Below, piece after piece: positions 1-8,371 of a stretch of 64,000 nucleotides of DNA. The DNA comes from Polynucleobacter sp. (GTDB lineage: Bacteria; Pseudomonadota; Gammaproteobacteria; Burkholderiales; Burkholderiaceae_D). Made by a program: the position numbers and the translations under genes. Below the pieces are notes generated by a model that worked only from the letters and a program-made list of their open reading frames with translations, did not search any database and had not been told where the DNA came from. Numbering within the stretch: position 1 is the first letter of the stretch; each line of letters starts with the position of its first letter. The stretch is from the NCBI GenBank assembly GCA_021737945.1, contig JAIPCX010000001.1, positions 248,001 to 312,000 of the forward strand. The letters run 5' to 3'.

Positions 1-982
1 GCAAGGCTTGTAATGCCAGCTTGCCAGTAGATAAAATCTCTACCTCACCGCGACGATTGTCTCTAAGCTCTGCAGCACAATCGGCGATGCGTATGAACTT
101 TGCCTCGCCAAAAACAGAAGGTGACCCATACGCAAGCTGAAAATCTAAACGCCGCCCTACTGTTAACACGACATCAGCTTGCTGCATCACTGTGCCACGC
201 ATAGCAGCCACCACACTGGAATGACTCTCGGGTACTAATCCTTTGCTTTCACCCGTATCCAAGTAAGCAGCGCCGAGGCGCGACAACAGTTCACACAATT
301 CTTTGCTGGCGCCTTTCGCACCGCGACCAGAAATCACCAACGGACGTTTAGCTGACCACAACAGCTCGACTGCTTTGATGATCGATGCTTGGTCAGGCGG
401 CATTGCAAGCGCCGCACGCTCAATAAAACGCTCTGGCATTTGCATTGCCTTACTCACGTGCGCGCGCACAATATCGACTGGAAAATCTAAATACACGGGA
501 CCCGGCTCACCACCCTGCCCTAGTGCGCGCGAAACAGCTTCATCAATCTCTTGTAAGGCGAGATCAGGATGATGAACCGTGCGCGCATAACGAGTGATGC
601 TGCGTACTAAATCGGTATGAACAATATCTTGTAGCGCGCCGCGATTTTCTTGCGGCATCGGTGGCAGGCCCGACAACACCAGCACGGGTGCACGAGAGAC
701 ATGCGCATTCGCGATACCCGTCATTGCATTGGTTACGCCCGGTCCGGCTGTTACCAGAGCCACGCCTAGACCACCCGTGAGATCAGCTTCTGCATGCGCC
801 ATGTAAACTGCCGCACGCTCATCACGCACATCGATGATGCGTATACCCTCGGCATCGAGTCGCATCCAGATCGGCATGATGTGACCGCCGCATAAACCAT
901 AGACTCGCTTTACACCCTGACTTTTCAGGTAACGGGCAATCAATGCAGCGACGGATTGTTCATGTATTTCGGGTGCTGACAT
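1..982 (-). CDS. Thiamine-diphosphate-dependent enzyme, acetolactate synthase-like (partial, C-terminus off the left edge)
   Basis: Reading from 982 leftwards gives an open frame of 327 codons with no stop before the window edge. The translation is the N-terminal pyrimidine-binding half and the middle domain of the acetolactate synthase / benzoylformate decarboxylase superfamily: the ThDP-activating Glu is at residue 55 (VRDERAAVYMA), followed by GPGVTNAMTG near residue 80, and a typical central-domain segment (RPLVISGRGAK). The C-terminal ThDP-pyrophosphate domain lies outside the window, so substrate cannot be assigned. The start is supported by AGGAG eight bases upstream. It is divergent from an acyl-CoA synthetase with about 190 bp between, which suggests shared control. 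Possible activities include acetolactate synthase, a 2-oxoacid decarboxylase or an oxalyl-CoA decarboxylase relative; I cannot choose. Confidence 0.85.
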   Translation of the reverse strand, partial: MSAPEIHEQSVAALIARYLKSQGVKRVYGLCGGHIMPIWMRLDAEGIRIIDVRDERAAVYMAHAEADLTGGLGVALVTAGPGVTNAMTGIANAHVSRAPVLVLSGLPPMPQENRGALQDIVHTDLVRSITRYARTVHHPDLALQEIDEAVSRALGQGGEPGPVYLDFPVDIVRAHVSKAMQMPERFIERAALAMPPDQASIIKAVELLWSAKRPLVISGRGAKGASKELCELLSRLGAAYLDTGESKGLVPESHSSVVAAMRGTVMQQADVVLTVGRRLDFQLAYGSPSVFGEAKFIRIADCAAELRDNRRGEVEILSTGKLALQAL

Positions 983-1108
983 TGCACTTACTCCTGGTGA
1001 TTCAGCCAAATTAAAAGGAAACAAGAGCCACTCTGAACCCAAAGAGCGCTTTCCGTAAACTTTTATGAGCTTTAAAGAAAAGGGTTTTCTGTGTTGATGG
1101 AAGTATAC

Positions 1109-1140
1109 TAGAATTGAACTCTGAATTCAGTATTCGGAAA
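1109..1140. promoter_or_regulatory. Putative operator: GAATTC-type heptamer array, copy 1
   Basis: Between the divergent ThDP enzyme and the acyl-CoA synthetase lies a palindrome CTGAATTCAG (1121-1130) followed at once by TATTCGGAA. Read on the minus strand this is a run of heptamers CGAATAC, TGAATTC, AGAGTTC. The 11-mer AGTATTCGGAA recurs in inverse orientation at 2941-2951, upstream of the Rieske gene. The location and the repetition suggest a binding site for one regulator of both transcription units. The regulator is not identified. Confidence 0.5.
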
Positions 1141-1169
1141 TGATTGGACAACATTCTAAACTTAACAAC

Positions 1170-2744
1170 ATGAGCCAATTTCTTACCCTCTCTGACGCCA
1201 TCGCCACCCATGCGCGACTGATGCCACAAAAAATCGGCGCCCGCGATTCTCGCCGATCGCTGAGCTTTGCCTCATGGAACGAGCGCGCTAGCCGCCTCGC
1301 CGATGGATTGCTAAATACCGGCCTGCGTAGCGGCGACCGGGTCGGACTGCTCGCATATAACTGCCTGGAATGGATGGAGATTTATGTCGCGCTGGCCAGA
1401 GCAGGATTGGTGGCAGTGCCTGTTAATTTCCGACTCACTGGACCTGAAATCAGCTACATCCTGAACAACGCCGAAGTCAGCGCTGTCATAACTGGCGTAG
1501 AGTTCTGTGAAACGCTGGATTCACAAAAAAAGGAATTACCCATTTCCAATGGCAGGCACTTTGTGATGGGTGATGCGCCACACGCTGGATGGACGCCTTA
1601 CGAAAAACTCATTAGCACGGGTAACCCGCACAGAAAATTCGTCGCCGTGGATACGCAAAGCATGTGCGCGCTCATGTACACCTCGGGCACCACCGGCAAA
1701 CCCAAAGGCGCGATCCGCAATCATCAAGGTAGCTATCTCATTGCTCTCGCCACCGCGATAGAGATGGGATTTAGCAAAGACGACACGGGTTTGCTGGTCA
1801 TGCCTATGTGCCACGCGAACTCACTGTACTTCGCAACGACCTTCATCCACTTGGGTGCCGCTTGTATCGTAGACGACCGTCGAAGCTACGATCCCGAGGC
1901 CTTGCTTGCCACGCTCTCACAAGAGAGGGTCACCTTCACGTCACTGGTACCGACGCATTACATCATGCTGCTATCGCTGCCTGAAGAAACCAAGAAAAAA
2001 TACGATGTCAGCTCAGTCGGTAGGCTGCTAGTTTCCTCCGCACCCGCTCGCAGAGACACCAAACTCGCCATACTCGATTACTTCAAAAATGGCCGGCTCT
2101 ATGAATTGTATGGATCAACCGAAGCCGGCTGGGTAACCCTACTCCGACCTGATGAGCAATTAACCAAACTAGGTTCGGTAGGCCGTGAATGGTCAGGCAG
2201 CGGATACATACGACTACTGAATGAACATCGTGAAGAAGTAGCCGACGGTGAAGTCGGTGAACTCTTCTCACGTACCCCCTACGTCTTTGATGGTTACTGG
2301 AAAAACACCGATAAAACTGCTGAAGCCTTCGACGGCCAGTGGTGTTCAGTGGGTGATATGGCGCGTCGTGACGAAGATGGTTACATCTGGTTAGTCGATC
2401 GCAAAAGCAACATGATTATCAGTGGCGGCGAGAATGTCTATCCCTCAGAAGTCGAAGGTGCCATCGGCGCACATGCGGCCGTCAAGGACGTCGCCGTCAT
2501 CGGTATGCCGCATGAAAAATGGGGCGAAAGTGTGTTTGCGGTTGTGGTGCTACACGAAGGCGAACATGCGACTGAAGCCGAGATTCGCCAGTGGTGCCGT
2601 GATCGACTAGCCGGCTTCAAATGCCCCAGCCGTGTGTGTTTTATCGCTGATGAAGAAATGCCCAGAACAGCCACTGGAAAGATTTTGCATCGCAGCCTTA
2701 AAAATCATTTTTCGGAAGAGGCCACCCAGTTACAAACGGCCTGA
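1170..2744 (+). CDS. Acyl-CoA synthetase (AMP-forming), AMP-dependent synthetase/ligase family
   Basis: An adenylate-forming enzyme of about 524 residues, activating a carboxylic acid to its CoA thioester through an acyl-AMP. The phosphate-binding signature YTSGTTGKPKG lies near residue 172, YELYGSTEAG near 311, the hinge/adenylate block VGDMARRDEDGYIW and DRKSNMIISGGENVYPSE near 390-425, and the catalytic Lys in TATGKILHR near 503, so all core motifs are present. The acid substrate cannot be read from sequence; fatty, aryl or short branched acids are possible. I prefer ATG 1170 (MSQFLTL) to ATG 1140 because 1140 abuts the operator-like repeat; neither has a clear ribosome site. Its neighbours, a ThDP enzyme and a PQQ alcohol dehydrogenase, suggest an alcohol or acid catabolic route. 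Confidence 0.88.
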   Translation: MSQFLTLSDAIATHARLMPQKIGARDSRRSLSFASWNERASRLADGLLNTGLRSGDRVGLLAYNCLEWMEIYVALARAGLVAVPVNFRLTGPEISYILNNAEVSAVITGVEFCETLDSQKKELPISNGRHFVMGDAPHAGWTPYEKLISTGNPHRKFVAVDTQSMCALMYTSGTTGKPKGAIRNHQGSYLIALATAIEMGFSKDDTGLLVMPMCHANSLYFATTFIHLGAACIVDDRRSYDPEALLATLSQERVTFTSLVPTHYIMLLSLPEETKKKYDVSSVGRLLVSSAPARRDTKLAILDYFKNGRLYELYGSTEAGWVTLLRPDEQLTKLGSVGREWSGSGYIRLLNEHREEVADGEVGELFSRTPYVFDGYWKNTDKTAEAFDGQWCSVGDMARRDEDGYIWLVDRKSNMIISGGENVYPSEVEGAIGAHAAVKDVAVIGMPHEKWGESVFAVVVLHEGEHATEAEIRQWCRDRLAGFKCPSRVCFIADEEMPRTATGKILHRSLKNHFSEEATQLQTA

Positions 2745-2830
2745 GTTGAACCATTGTTTGAGAGCGTTAGCGTAAAGACAGATTAAGTAATTTCTTTTTA
2801 TTAATTTTCTGGCAGGCCTGTTCCCATCCG

Positions 2831-2860
2831 TTAATTGATGAAAATTAATCATTCAATTAA
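2831..2860. repeat. AT-rich inverted repeat between the acyl-CoA synthetase and Rieske genes
   Basis: TTAATTGA and TCAATTAA form perfect 8-bp arms around an AT-rich centre, with imperfect extension inward. It sits in a 285-bp gap with no gene. It could be a weak terminator of the upstream gene or part of the promoter region of the Rieske-PQQ dehydrogenase unit. There is no U-run, so a terminator is not convincing. Confidence 0.35.
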
Positions 2861-2928
2861 ATATACTTTAGACACTCTTTCGGGCTGGATGGCTATTTAC
2901 CAATGCGCAAAAGTACCGTTATACTTTG

Positions 2929-2951
2929 TTGAATTCTGAATTCCGAATACT
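2929..2951. promoter_or_regulatory. Putative operator: GAATTC-type heptamer array, copy 2
   Basis: Three adjoining heptamers on the plus strand read TGAATTC, TGAATTC, CGAATAC, about 80 bp before the Rieske start codon. The last part is the reverse complement of AGTATTCGGAA found at 1129-1139. The match in both sequence and position (promoter region) is the basis for calling it regulatory. Confidence 0.5.
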
Positions 2952-3029
2952 ATTTAGCCAAAGAATTGCTTTAAACGAAGACAGCCGACTCTACGGAAGC
3001 TTTGTTAAATTATTAAAACAACGAGACAC

Positions 3030-3617
3030 ATGAAAAACCAACCTTGCGCTAACTCTGGCCAGTGCGGACGCGAAAACCCTGACAGCGGTGTCAATACACA
3101 ACGCCGCCGCATGATGAACATCGTTGCAACCAGCCTGGTCGCACCGCTTCCCTTTGCATCCTCCGAGGCACTCGCTCAACCCGTTACCACTCTTTTGGTA
3201 GAGGCAGATGCTGAGGCAGATTTCAAACCCATTCGCCCTGCGGATTTGGCTGTCGCAAAACCTTTGCTGGTATTTCCATTCGACCCAAAAACCGGCACAC
3301 CGAAAAACGAATCCCGGCTGAGCAAAATAGTGCTTGTCCGTTTACCCGAAGATCAAATGACACCTGAGACGCGCGCGCGCTCTGCATCGGGAGTCGTAGC
3401 CTACTCAAGTATCTGCACTCACCAGGGTTGCGATGTAAAGACCTGGATGTCGAAAGAAAGCGTGCTCGCCTGCTACTGCCACGCGTCTAAATTCAATTTA
3501 TTTGATGGAGCTAAGGTCGTCAGCGGCCCAGCTTCTAGCCCATTGCCAGCGATTCCCCTGACCTTAGCGGGAGAGTTTCTAGCTTTAGCAGCACCCCCTG
3601 TGAAGCCAGGGGAGTAA
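3030..3617 (+). CDS. Exported Rieske [2Fe-2S] protein
   Basis: A 195-residue protein with a C-terminal Rieske domain. Cluster ligands are C129 and H131 (CTHQGC) and C148 and H151 (CYCH). C134 and C150 are placed like the disulfide pair of high-potential Rieske proteins of the bc1 type. The N-terminal region has a twin-arginine stretch, QRRRMMNIVATSLVAPLPFA (about residues 24-43), followed by ALAQ, so Tat export of the folded cluster protein is likely; the n-region before it is unusually long and contains two Cys. It is followed 42 bp later by a PQQ dehydrogenase, in the same direction, so it is probably an electron acceptor or relay for that enzyme. This partnership is inferred; PQQ dehydrogenases usually pass electrons to cytochrome c. 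Confidence 0.85.
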   Translation: MKNQPCANSGQCGRENPDSGVNTQRRRMMNIVATSLVAPLPFASSEALAQPVTTLLVEADAEADFKPIRPADLAVAKPLLVFPFDPKTGTPKNESRLSKIVLVRLPEDQMTPETRARSASGVVAYSSICTHQGCDVKTWMSKESVLACYCHASKFNLFDGAKVVSGPASSPLPAIPLTLAGEFLALAAPPVKPGE

Positions 3618-3659
3618 CGTCAGCTTCACAAAAAAACCCTCATAAAGGAGACAACAAAA

Positions 3660-5396
3660 ATGAGTAACACATTAAAAAAATTGACGCTAGCACTCATCAG
3701 CGCTACAGCATTGCTGGCTCATGCCGGCGACAAACTGGGATCGTATTCCCCAGTGACCGATGCAAGGCTGCAAAATCCTGAGCCAGGCAACTGGCTGATG
3801 TACCGTGGCAACTACAACGGCTGGGGCTACAGCCCACTAGAGAAAATCAACAGCAAAAACGTTAAAAAACTGATTCTAGCTTGGTCGTCAGCGACTGGCG
3901 TAACTGAGGGCCATCAGGCTCCTCCTATCGTCAACAATGGCTACATGTACGTCACGACACCGAATGCCCAAGTGATTGCACTGAATGCAGTTACTGGTCA
4001 AGAAATCTGGCGCTACAAAAAAGATATCCCTGCTGATCTGCTGATGCTGCACAACACCAACCGTGGTGTGGCTCTGTATGGCGATAAGGTCTTTGTAGCG
4101 ACGGTCGATTCGCACCTGATCGCGCTCGACGCGGTGACCGGTAAAGTTGTCTGGGATGCCACCGTTGGTGACGTCAAAGCACTCTCCTACATCACACTCG
4201 CACCTCTGGCTGCTAAAGGCAAAATCCTGGTAGGTTCTTCGGGTGGCGAAACTGGCGTTCGTGGCTTCGTGGCTGCCTTTGACGCTACCTCCGGCAAAGA
4301 AGCTTGGCGTACATACATGACTGCCGCTCCAGGCGAGCCAGGTGGTGACACATGGCCAGGTAACTCGCACAAACAAGGTGGTGCGAGCGTTTGGATTACC
4401 GGCACCTACGATTCAGCAACTAACATCGCTTACTGGGGAACAGGCAACCCTGCTCCATGGCCAACTGAAGGTCGTGTTGGCGACAACCTGTACAGCACAT
4501 CGGTAGTTGCGCTGGAAGTCGATAGCGGCAAGATCAAAGGCTACCATCAGTACCATCACAATGATGCGTGGGATTGGGATGAGGTCAGCGCACCTATCCT
4601 GATGGACACTGAAATCAACGGCAAAAAAGTCCGCGGCGCAGTACACGCGGGTCGTAATGGTTATCTCTGGATGTTGGATCGTCAAACCAACGGCAAGATC
4701 GACTTTGTGAATGGCCTGCCTTACGTTCATAACGATGTCTTCACTAGCATCAATAAAAAAACTGGCCGTCCTAGCTACGACGAGAGCAAAAAACCAGGCA
4801 TGGGCAAAGCGGTTACTTTCTGCCCATCGCTATGGGGTGGTAAAGACTGGCCACCAGAGGCGTGGAATCCAAAGACAAAACTGTTCTATATCCCTGCTAA
4901 CAACCATCTCTGCTCGGAACTTCCGAAAGCTGACGAAATCACCTATAAAAAAGGCGATTTGTATATCGGCTATCCGATCGATGGCGTGTTGGGCAGCCTG
5001 CGCTACGAAGGCGGCAAGAAGCCAAATAGCATCGGCGAACTACAAGCATGGGATTTGAACACCGGCAAAATGGCTTGGGTTCATAAGTTTGACCGTGCAA
5101 TCTGGGCACCGCTGCTGACCACAGGCGGTAACCTCTTGTTCACTGGCGGTACTAACGACCGTATTTTCCGTGCGTTTGATGCGACCAACGGCAAGGTACT
5201 CTGGGAGTACAACATGCCATCAGGCGTCACTGCTGTACCGTCGTCATATGAAGTTGCCGGAGTTCAGTACATTGCGGTTCAGGCTGGCTGGGGTATTGAT
5301 GCTCAGCGTATGCAATCGGGTGTTGATGCACTCGACGGCAGTGTAACTTCCGTACCGCAGGGCGGCACCATTATGGTGTTTAAACTGGAAAAATAA
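3660..5396 (+). CDS. PQQ-dependent alcohol dehydrogenase (methanol/ethanol family), lanthanide-type active site
   Basis: A 578-residue periplasmic quinoprotein with a signal peptide (about residues 1-22, ending LLAHA) and an eight-bladed propeller of Trp-docking repeats such as ALNAVTGQEIWRY and ALDAVTGKVVWDA. The catalytic base is D305 in AWDWDEVSAP; D307, two residues on, is the extra Asp that in XoxF/PedH-type enzymes coordinates a lanthanide. The adjacent Cys-Cys disulfide of classical methanol dehydrogenase is absent (LLMLHNTNRG in that region). There is no CxxCH, so no fused haem domain. AAAGGAG lies ten bases before the start. It follows the Rieske gene; no cytochrome c or PQQ synthesis genes are in the window. 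The substrate is a primary alcohol or aldehyde by family; not resolved further. Confidence 0.9.
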   Translation: MSNTLKKLTLALISATALLAHAGDKLGSYSPVTDARLQNPEPGNWLMYRGNYNGWGYSPLEKINSKNVKKLILAWSSATGVTEGHQAPPIVNNGYMYVTTPNAQVIALNAVTGQEIWRYKKDIPADLLMLHNTNRGVALYGDKVFVATVDSHLIALDAVTGKVVWDATVGDVKALSYITLAPLAAKGKILVGSSGGETGVRGFVAAFDATSGKEAWRTYMTAAPGEPGGDTWPGNSHKQGGASVWITGTYDSATNIAYWGTGNPAPWPTEGRVGDNLYSTSVVALEVDSGKIKGYHQYHHNDAWDWDEVSAPILMDTEINGKKVRGAVHAGRNGYLWMLDRQTNGKIDFVNGLPYVHNDVFTSINKKTGRPSYDESKKPGMGKAVTFCPSLWGGKDWPPEAWNPKTKLFYIPANNHLCSELPKADEITYKKGDLYIGYPIDGVLGSLRYEGGKKPNSIGELQAWDLNTGKMAWVHKFDRAIWAPLLTTGGNLLFTGGTNDRIFRAFDATNGKVLWEYNMPSGVTAVPSSYEVAGVQYIAVQAGWGIDAQRMQSGVDALDGSVTSVPQGGTIMVFKLEK

Positions 5397-5422
5397 ATCT
5401 AGCCGTACTTAGCAACACCTCT

Positions 5423-5450
5423 AAAACCCGCCTAACCGGCGGGTTTTTTA
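5423..5450 (+). terminator. Rho-independent terminator after the PQQ dehydrogenase
   Basis: CCCGCC (5427-5432) and GGCGGG (5438-5443) form a stem with loop TAACC, flanked by AAAA and a run of seven T. It ends the Rieske-PQQ dehydrogenase unit. Confidence 0.9.
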
Positions 5451-5558
5451 TTTTATTTTTATTCTGTTTTTTTATTTTTTTATCTGCATAATCTAAGGTA
5501 ATACTTCGTTTTAATTAGCGGCATGTTCACGATCGAAGAATAAAAATAGGAGTCACCA

Positions 5559-6092
5559 ATGACTAGTTTCATTCAAGTTTTGCAGATATTTTTCTTGGTT
5601 TGTCTGATGATTTTTTCAATCAAACCTGCCGAAGCTTTTATCTTGTCTAACGGGGATGAGATTCAATGTCATTTTTCCCGCGATGGCCTATCTGGTACCG
5701 CCACAGAAATCTGGAACACTTACACGAATTCAGATGACCGAAATCCCGAACTGGGAAGAGCCGTCGCTGTGATGCGATTAAATACAGAGGGCTGGCCCAC
5801 CATCATCATCGATGCCGAAGCCCATAAAAGAACATCCAAAGGAACACCCGCTATCTGGGACTTTGTTTATTTTCATGAATGCGCGCACGCCCAGCAACCT
5901 AGCTTGACTGAAATTGAAGCCAATTGTTCATCCTATAAAGAGTTACAACGACGCGGTCTGATGAACTATCACCGTATGAAAGAATTAGAAGCAATTCATC
6001 TGAGCATGCTAATTTTGCCTGAGGAGTATGGCGGGTCAGGGGCGAAGTTTTGGCACAAGACCTTACAGTGTGCGGGAGAGACTCAACGATGA
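5559..6092 (+). CDS. Exported putative zinc metallopeptidase-like protein (HExxH)
   Basis: A 177-residue protein with a hydrophobic signal peptide (residues about 1-27, ending PAEA). HECAH at residues 106-110 fits the HExxH zinc motif, and E118/E120 in TEIEANC downstream could supply a third ligand. The central part (AVAVMRLNTEGWPTIIIDAEA) resembles the strand preceding the active helix in small minimal metalloproteases. The start is supported by AGGAG seven bases upstream. I do not recognise a named family. It stands alone between the PQQ terminator and a converging HNH gene. Peptidase activity is inferred from the motif only. Confidence 0.6.
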   Translation: MTSFIQVLQIFFLVCLMIFSIKPAEAFILSNGDEIQCHFSRDGLSGTATEIWNTYTNSDDRNPELGRAVAVMRLNTEGWPTIIIDAEAHKRTSKGTPAIWDFVYFHECAHAQQPSLTEIEANCSSYKELQRRGLMNYHRMKELEAIHLSMLILPEEYGGSGAKFWHKTLQCAGETQR

Positions 6093-6185
6093 ATACTACC
6101 CAGAGTATCGCGCGAAACCAATAAAAATTAATATCACGCAAAAAAACTCATTGAACGAAAATTCAAATAACCATAAGTGCTTTTT

Positions 6186-6533
6186 TCATGCGCGTTTTAT
6201 TCGCCTGCTTTTGCGCGACACCTCAAAAAAATCATCTGGCTTGGTCTTGACCCATTTTACAAATAACTCAATCTCGGGATGGGCAAGTAAGGCTTCGACA
6301 GTGCTGTACTGACGCGCCAATTCTGTTTCAGTGAACAGGGCATGAATCTGACGATGACAAATTCGATGTAAGAACTGCGTTTGCCGCCCGCCTTTGGATT
6401 TGGGCACAAGGTGATGCGCATCTTTCATCGAATCAGGTATGGCGCGCTCGCATAAAGGACAAATCAAGACATCACTGACGGTCGACTCAGTCCATCGCTC
6501 ATTCAGTAATTTTCTACGAATGCGACCGCCCAT
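6186..6533 (-). CDS. HNH endonuclease-family protein
   Basis: A 115-residue protein with the HNH core: CPLC at residues 25-28, AHHLVPKSKGG at 39-49, and HRICHRQIH at 56-64, giving the Zn-binding Cys pairs and the catalytic and metal-binding His residues of small HNH proteins. It lacks any other domain. It lies seven bases after an exported protein gene in the same direction, so the two are probably co-transcribed. Chromosomal stand-alone HNH proteins of this kind are common and mostly uncharacterised; a role in restriction or repair is not shown here. Confidence 0.75.
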   Translation of the reverse strand: MGGRIRRKLLNERWTESTVSDVLICPLCERAIPDSMKDAHHLVPKSKGGRQTQFLHRICHRQIHALFTETELARQYSTVEALLAHPEIELFVKWVKTKPDDFFEVSRKSRRIKRA

Positions 6534-6539
6534 GGCTAG

Positions 6540-7190
6540 TTAACGCGCAGCGCTATCGCGTCGCAGAAAGTACACAGCCAGATCATCTTCAGTGAACCAA
6601 TACTCGATCATTAATGCCAATTTTTTATCATCGCTAAGGTGGGCATTCAAGCCCTTAGACCAGATAAACACTGGCCCATAAACTGCATTCCCTTCGCGCC
6701 TCTCGTCCGGTTTGCCGTAAGAAGTAATGAGTTCACTAACACGCACTGGATTATCAGGAAGCCAGCGAACTCTAATTAATGACAATCGCTCATCAATCGA
6801 TTTAGAAAGTTTTTCTCGATACTGACGTATCAGTAGTTTCGTTGAACGGCCTTGAGCTTGCGATGGAAGATTCGCGACTGATTTTTCTAAATCAGCTAAT
6901 TTCTTTTTACGTTGTTCATCATCATGCTCGAACAACAAATAGACAGTACCGCCGCCATCAGGATGAGGCATCTTGGCGAAATGCTGATTGGGTTTCAACC
7001 AAGCGGCGGGCTCAACGGTCAAGGCACCTGCTGAGAAGCGCTGCTTAACTGAGCTAAGTGGCTCTAAAGGCTCCAGACCCAAAAAGCTCTCAGCTCGAAC
7101 TATCGGGCAAATAAACAGCAGCAGCGAACATATCAAGACCGCGCGCATTAAGTTAAAAATCGTAATGAAATTAGTAGTTATTGCATTCAT
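6540..7190 (-). CDS. Exported protein of unknown function
   Basis: Up to 216 residues. A signal peptide is clear if translation begins at Met15 (position 7148: MRAVLICSLLLFICPIVRA); the longer form adds 14 residues, and neither start has a good ribosome site. The mature part contains a charged helical middle (about residues 92-135, QRKKKLADLEKS...) between two parts that look like beta-rich halves of one domain. No catalytic motif is seen and I do not recognise the family. It precedes the HNH gene by six bases. Confidence 0.6.
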   Translation of the reverse strand: MNAITTNFITIFNLMRAVLICSLLLFICPIVRAESFLGLEPLEPLSSVKQRFSAGALTVEPAAWLKPNQHFAKMPHPDGGGTVYLLFEHDDEQRKKKLADLEKSVANLPSQAQGRSTKLLIRQYREKLSKSIDERLSLIRVRWLPDNPVRVSELITSYGKPDERREGNAVYGPVFIWSKGLNAHLSDDKKLALMIEYWFTEDDLAVYFLRRDSAAR

Positions 7191-7282
7191 TTTATTTTTG
7201 GAAGCGTCATTGAATTATGTGCAATTTTTAAATCTTATCGCTAGTGTAGAAGGTTTCTGAAATACCACCGTAAAATGCCCCT

Positions 7283-8338
7283 ATGTTTACACTCAACCCC
7301 GCGATTTTCTCTGCCCTATTAGCCGCTGGATTATTCGGTGCTAGCACGCCACTGGCCAAATTATTGGTGGCAGACGTTCCGCCACTTTTGCTAGGCGGGC
7401 TTTTGTATTTGGGCAGCGGCATAGGCTTGGGCTTAGCGCGCCTGGTGCGCGATCGTGGGTGGACTCCGGTCTCGATGAATTCAGGTGAATGGCGCTGGCT
7501 TCTATTGTCCATACTTAGTGGTGGCATGCTCGGTCCGGTATTACTACTGATAGGTTTGCAGTCAGTATCGGCATCTACTGCCTCACTGATGTTGAATTTG
7601 GAGGGCGTGTTAACGGCGCTGCTTGCCTGGGTTGTTTTTCATGAGCACGCTAATCGACGCATCATCATCGGTATGATCGCTATCGTCGCAGGTGGAATTT
7701 TATTAGCATTGCCGGATCAATCGTATCCACTCACACCACATACCAACTTCATCGGGCCACTGGCTGTTGCTGGCGCATGTTTGTGCTGGGCTATCGATAA
7801 TAATCTCACGCGTAAAGTGGCCACAACTGATGCACTATTTATCGCCTGTAGTAAAGGCTTGGTCGCAGGTGTGATCAATTGCACGCTGGCCTTGGCACTG
7901 GGAATACAACTACCTGAGCTTTCAATGATGTTTGCCACCATGGCACTTGGCTTAGCAGGCTATGGAGCCAGCTTAGTTTTATTCGTGTTGGCATTACGCG
8001 GCTTAGGTACTGCACGAACGGGGGCTTATTTTTCGACAGCTCCTTTTATGGGTGCCGCCCTTGCATTATTGATGGGTGAATCAGCTGGTCCATTTTTTTG
8101 GTCTGCCAGCGCGTTGATGTGCGTAGGTGTTTGGTTACATCTAACAGAGACGCATGAACACGAACATATGCATGAGCCGCTCGAACATGAACACACACAT
8201 AGCCATGATGAACATCATCAACATGAGCATGAATTCGATTGGGATTCTAGCAAACCACATTCGCACTTCCATCGCCACACGGCGATGACGCACAAACATC
8301 CCCATTTTCCTGACATTCATCACCGACACACTCATTGA
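7283..8338 (+). CDS. EamA/DMT-family permease with a His-rich C-terminal tail
   Basis: A 351-residue protein whose first about 285 residues make ten hydrophobic segments in two EamA halves, the drug/metabolite transporter fold; ALFGASTPLAKLL and the second-half GAYFSTAPFMGAALALL are typical. The last about 65 residues are hydrophilic with roughly 24 His in HEH, HSH and HTH runs (for example EHEHTHSHDEHHQHEHE). Such tails usually bind Ni, Co, Zn or Cu in metal transporters, so this permease may handle a metal or be metal-regulated; that is inference. It is monocistronic and converges on a LysR gene. Confidence 0.85.
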   Translation: MFTLNPAIFSALLAAGLFGASTPLAKLLVADVPPLLLGGLLYLGSGIGLGLARLVRDRGWTPVSMNSGEWRWLLLSILSGGMLGPVLLLIGLQSVSASTASLMLNLEGVLTALLAWVVFHEHANRRIIIGMIAIVAGGILLALPDQSYPLTPHTNFIGPLAVAGACLCWAIDNNLTRKVATTDALFIACSKGLVAGVINCTLALALGIQLPELSMMFATMALGLAGYGASLVLFVLALRGLGTARTGAYFSTAPFMGAALALLMGESAGPFFWSASALMCVGVWLHLTETHEHEHMHEPLEHEHTHSHDEHHQHEHEFDWDSSKPHSHFHRHTAMTHKHPHFPDIHHRHTH

Positions 8339-8371
8339 AATATTTTTGGGTAAATCTGCTGAACGAAAAAT

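Noticed and set aside
303-572. Open frame on the plus strand opposite the ThDP enzyme
   Set aside because: It is the complement of a well-supported coding frame; no start signal, no family resemblance.
1140-1169. Upstream ATG of the acyl-CoA synthetase as start
   Set aside because: It lies at the end of the operator-like array and the extra ten residues have no family counterpart.
2831-2860. Terminator for the acyl-CoA synthetase
   Set aside because: Arms are AT-only and no T-run follows; kept only as an inverted repeat.
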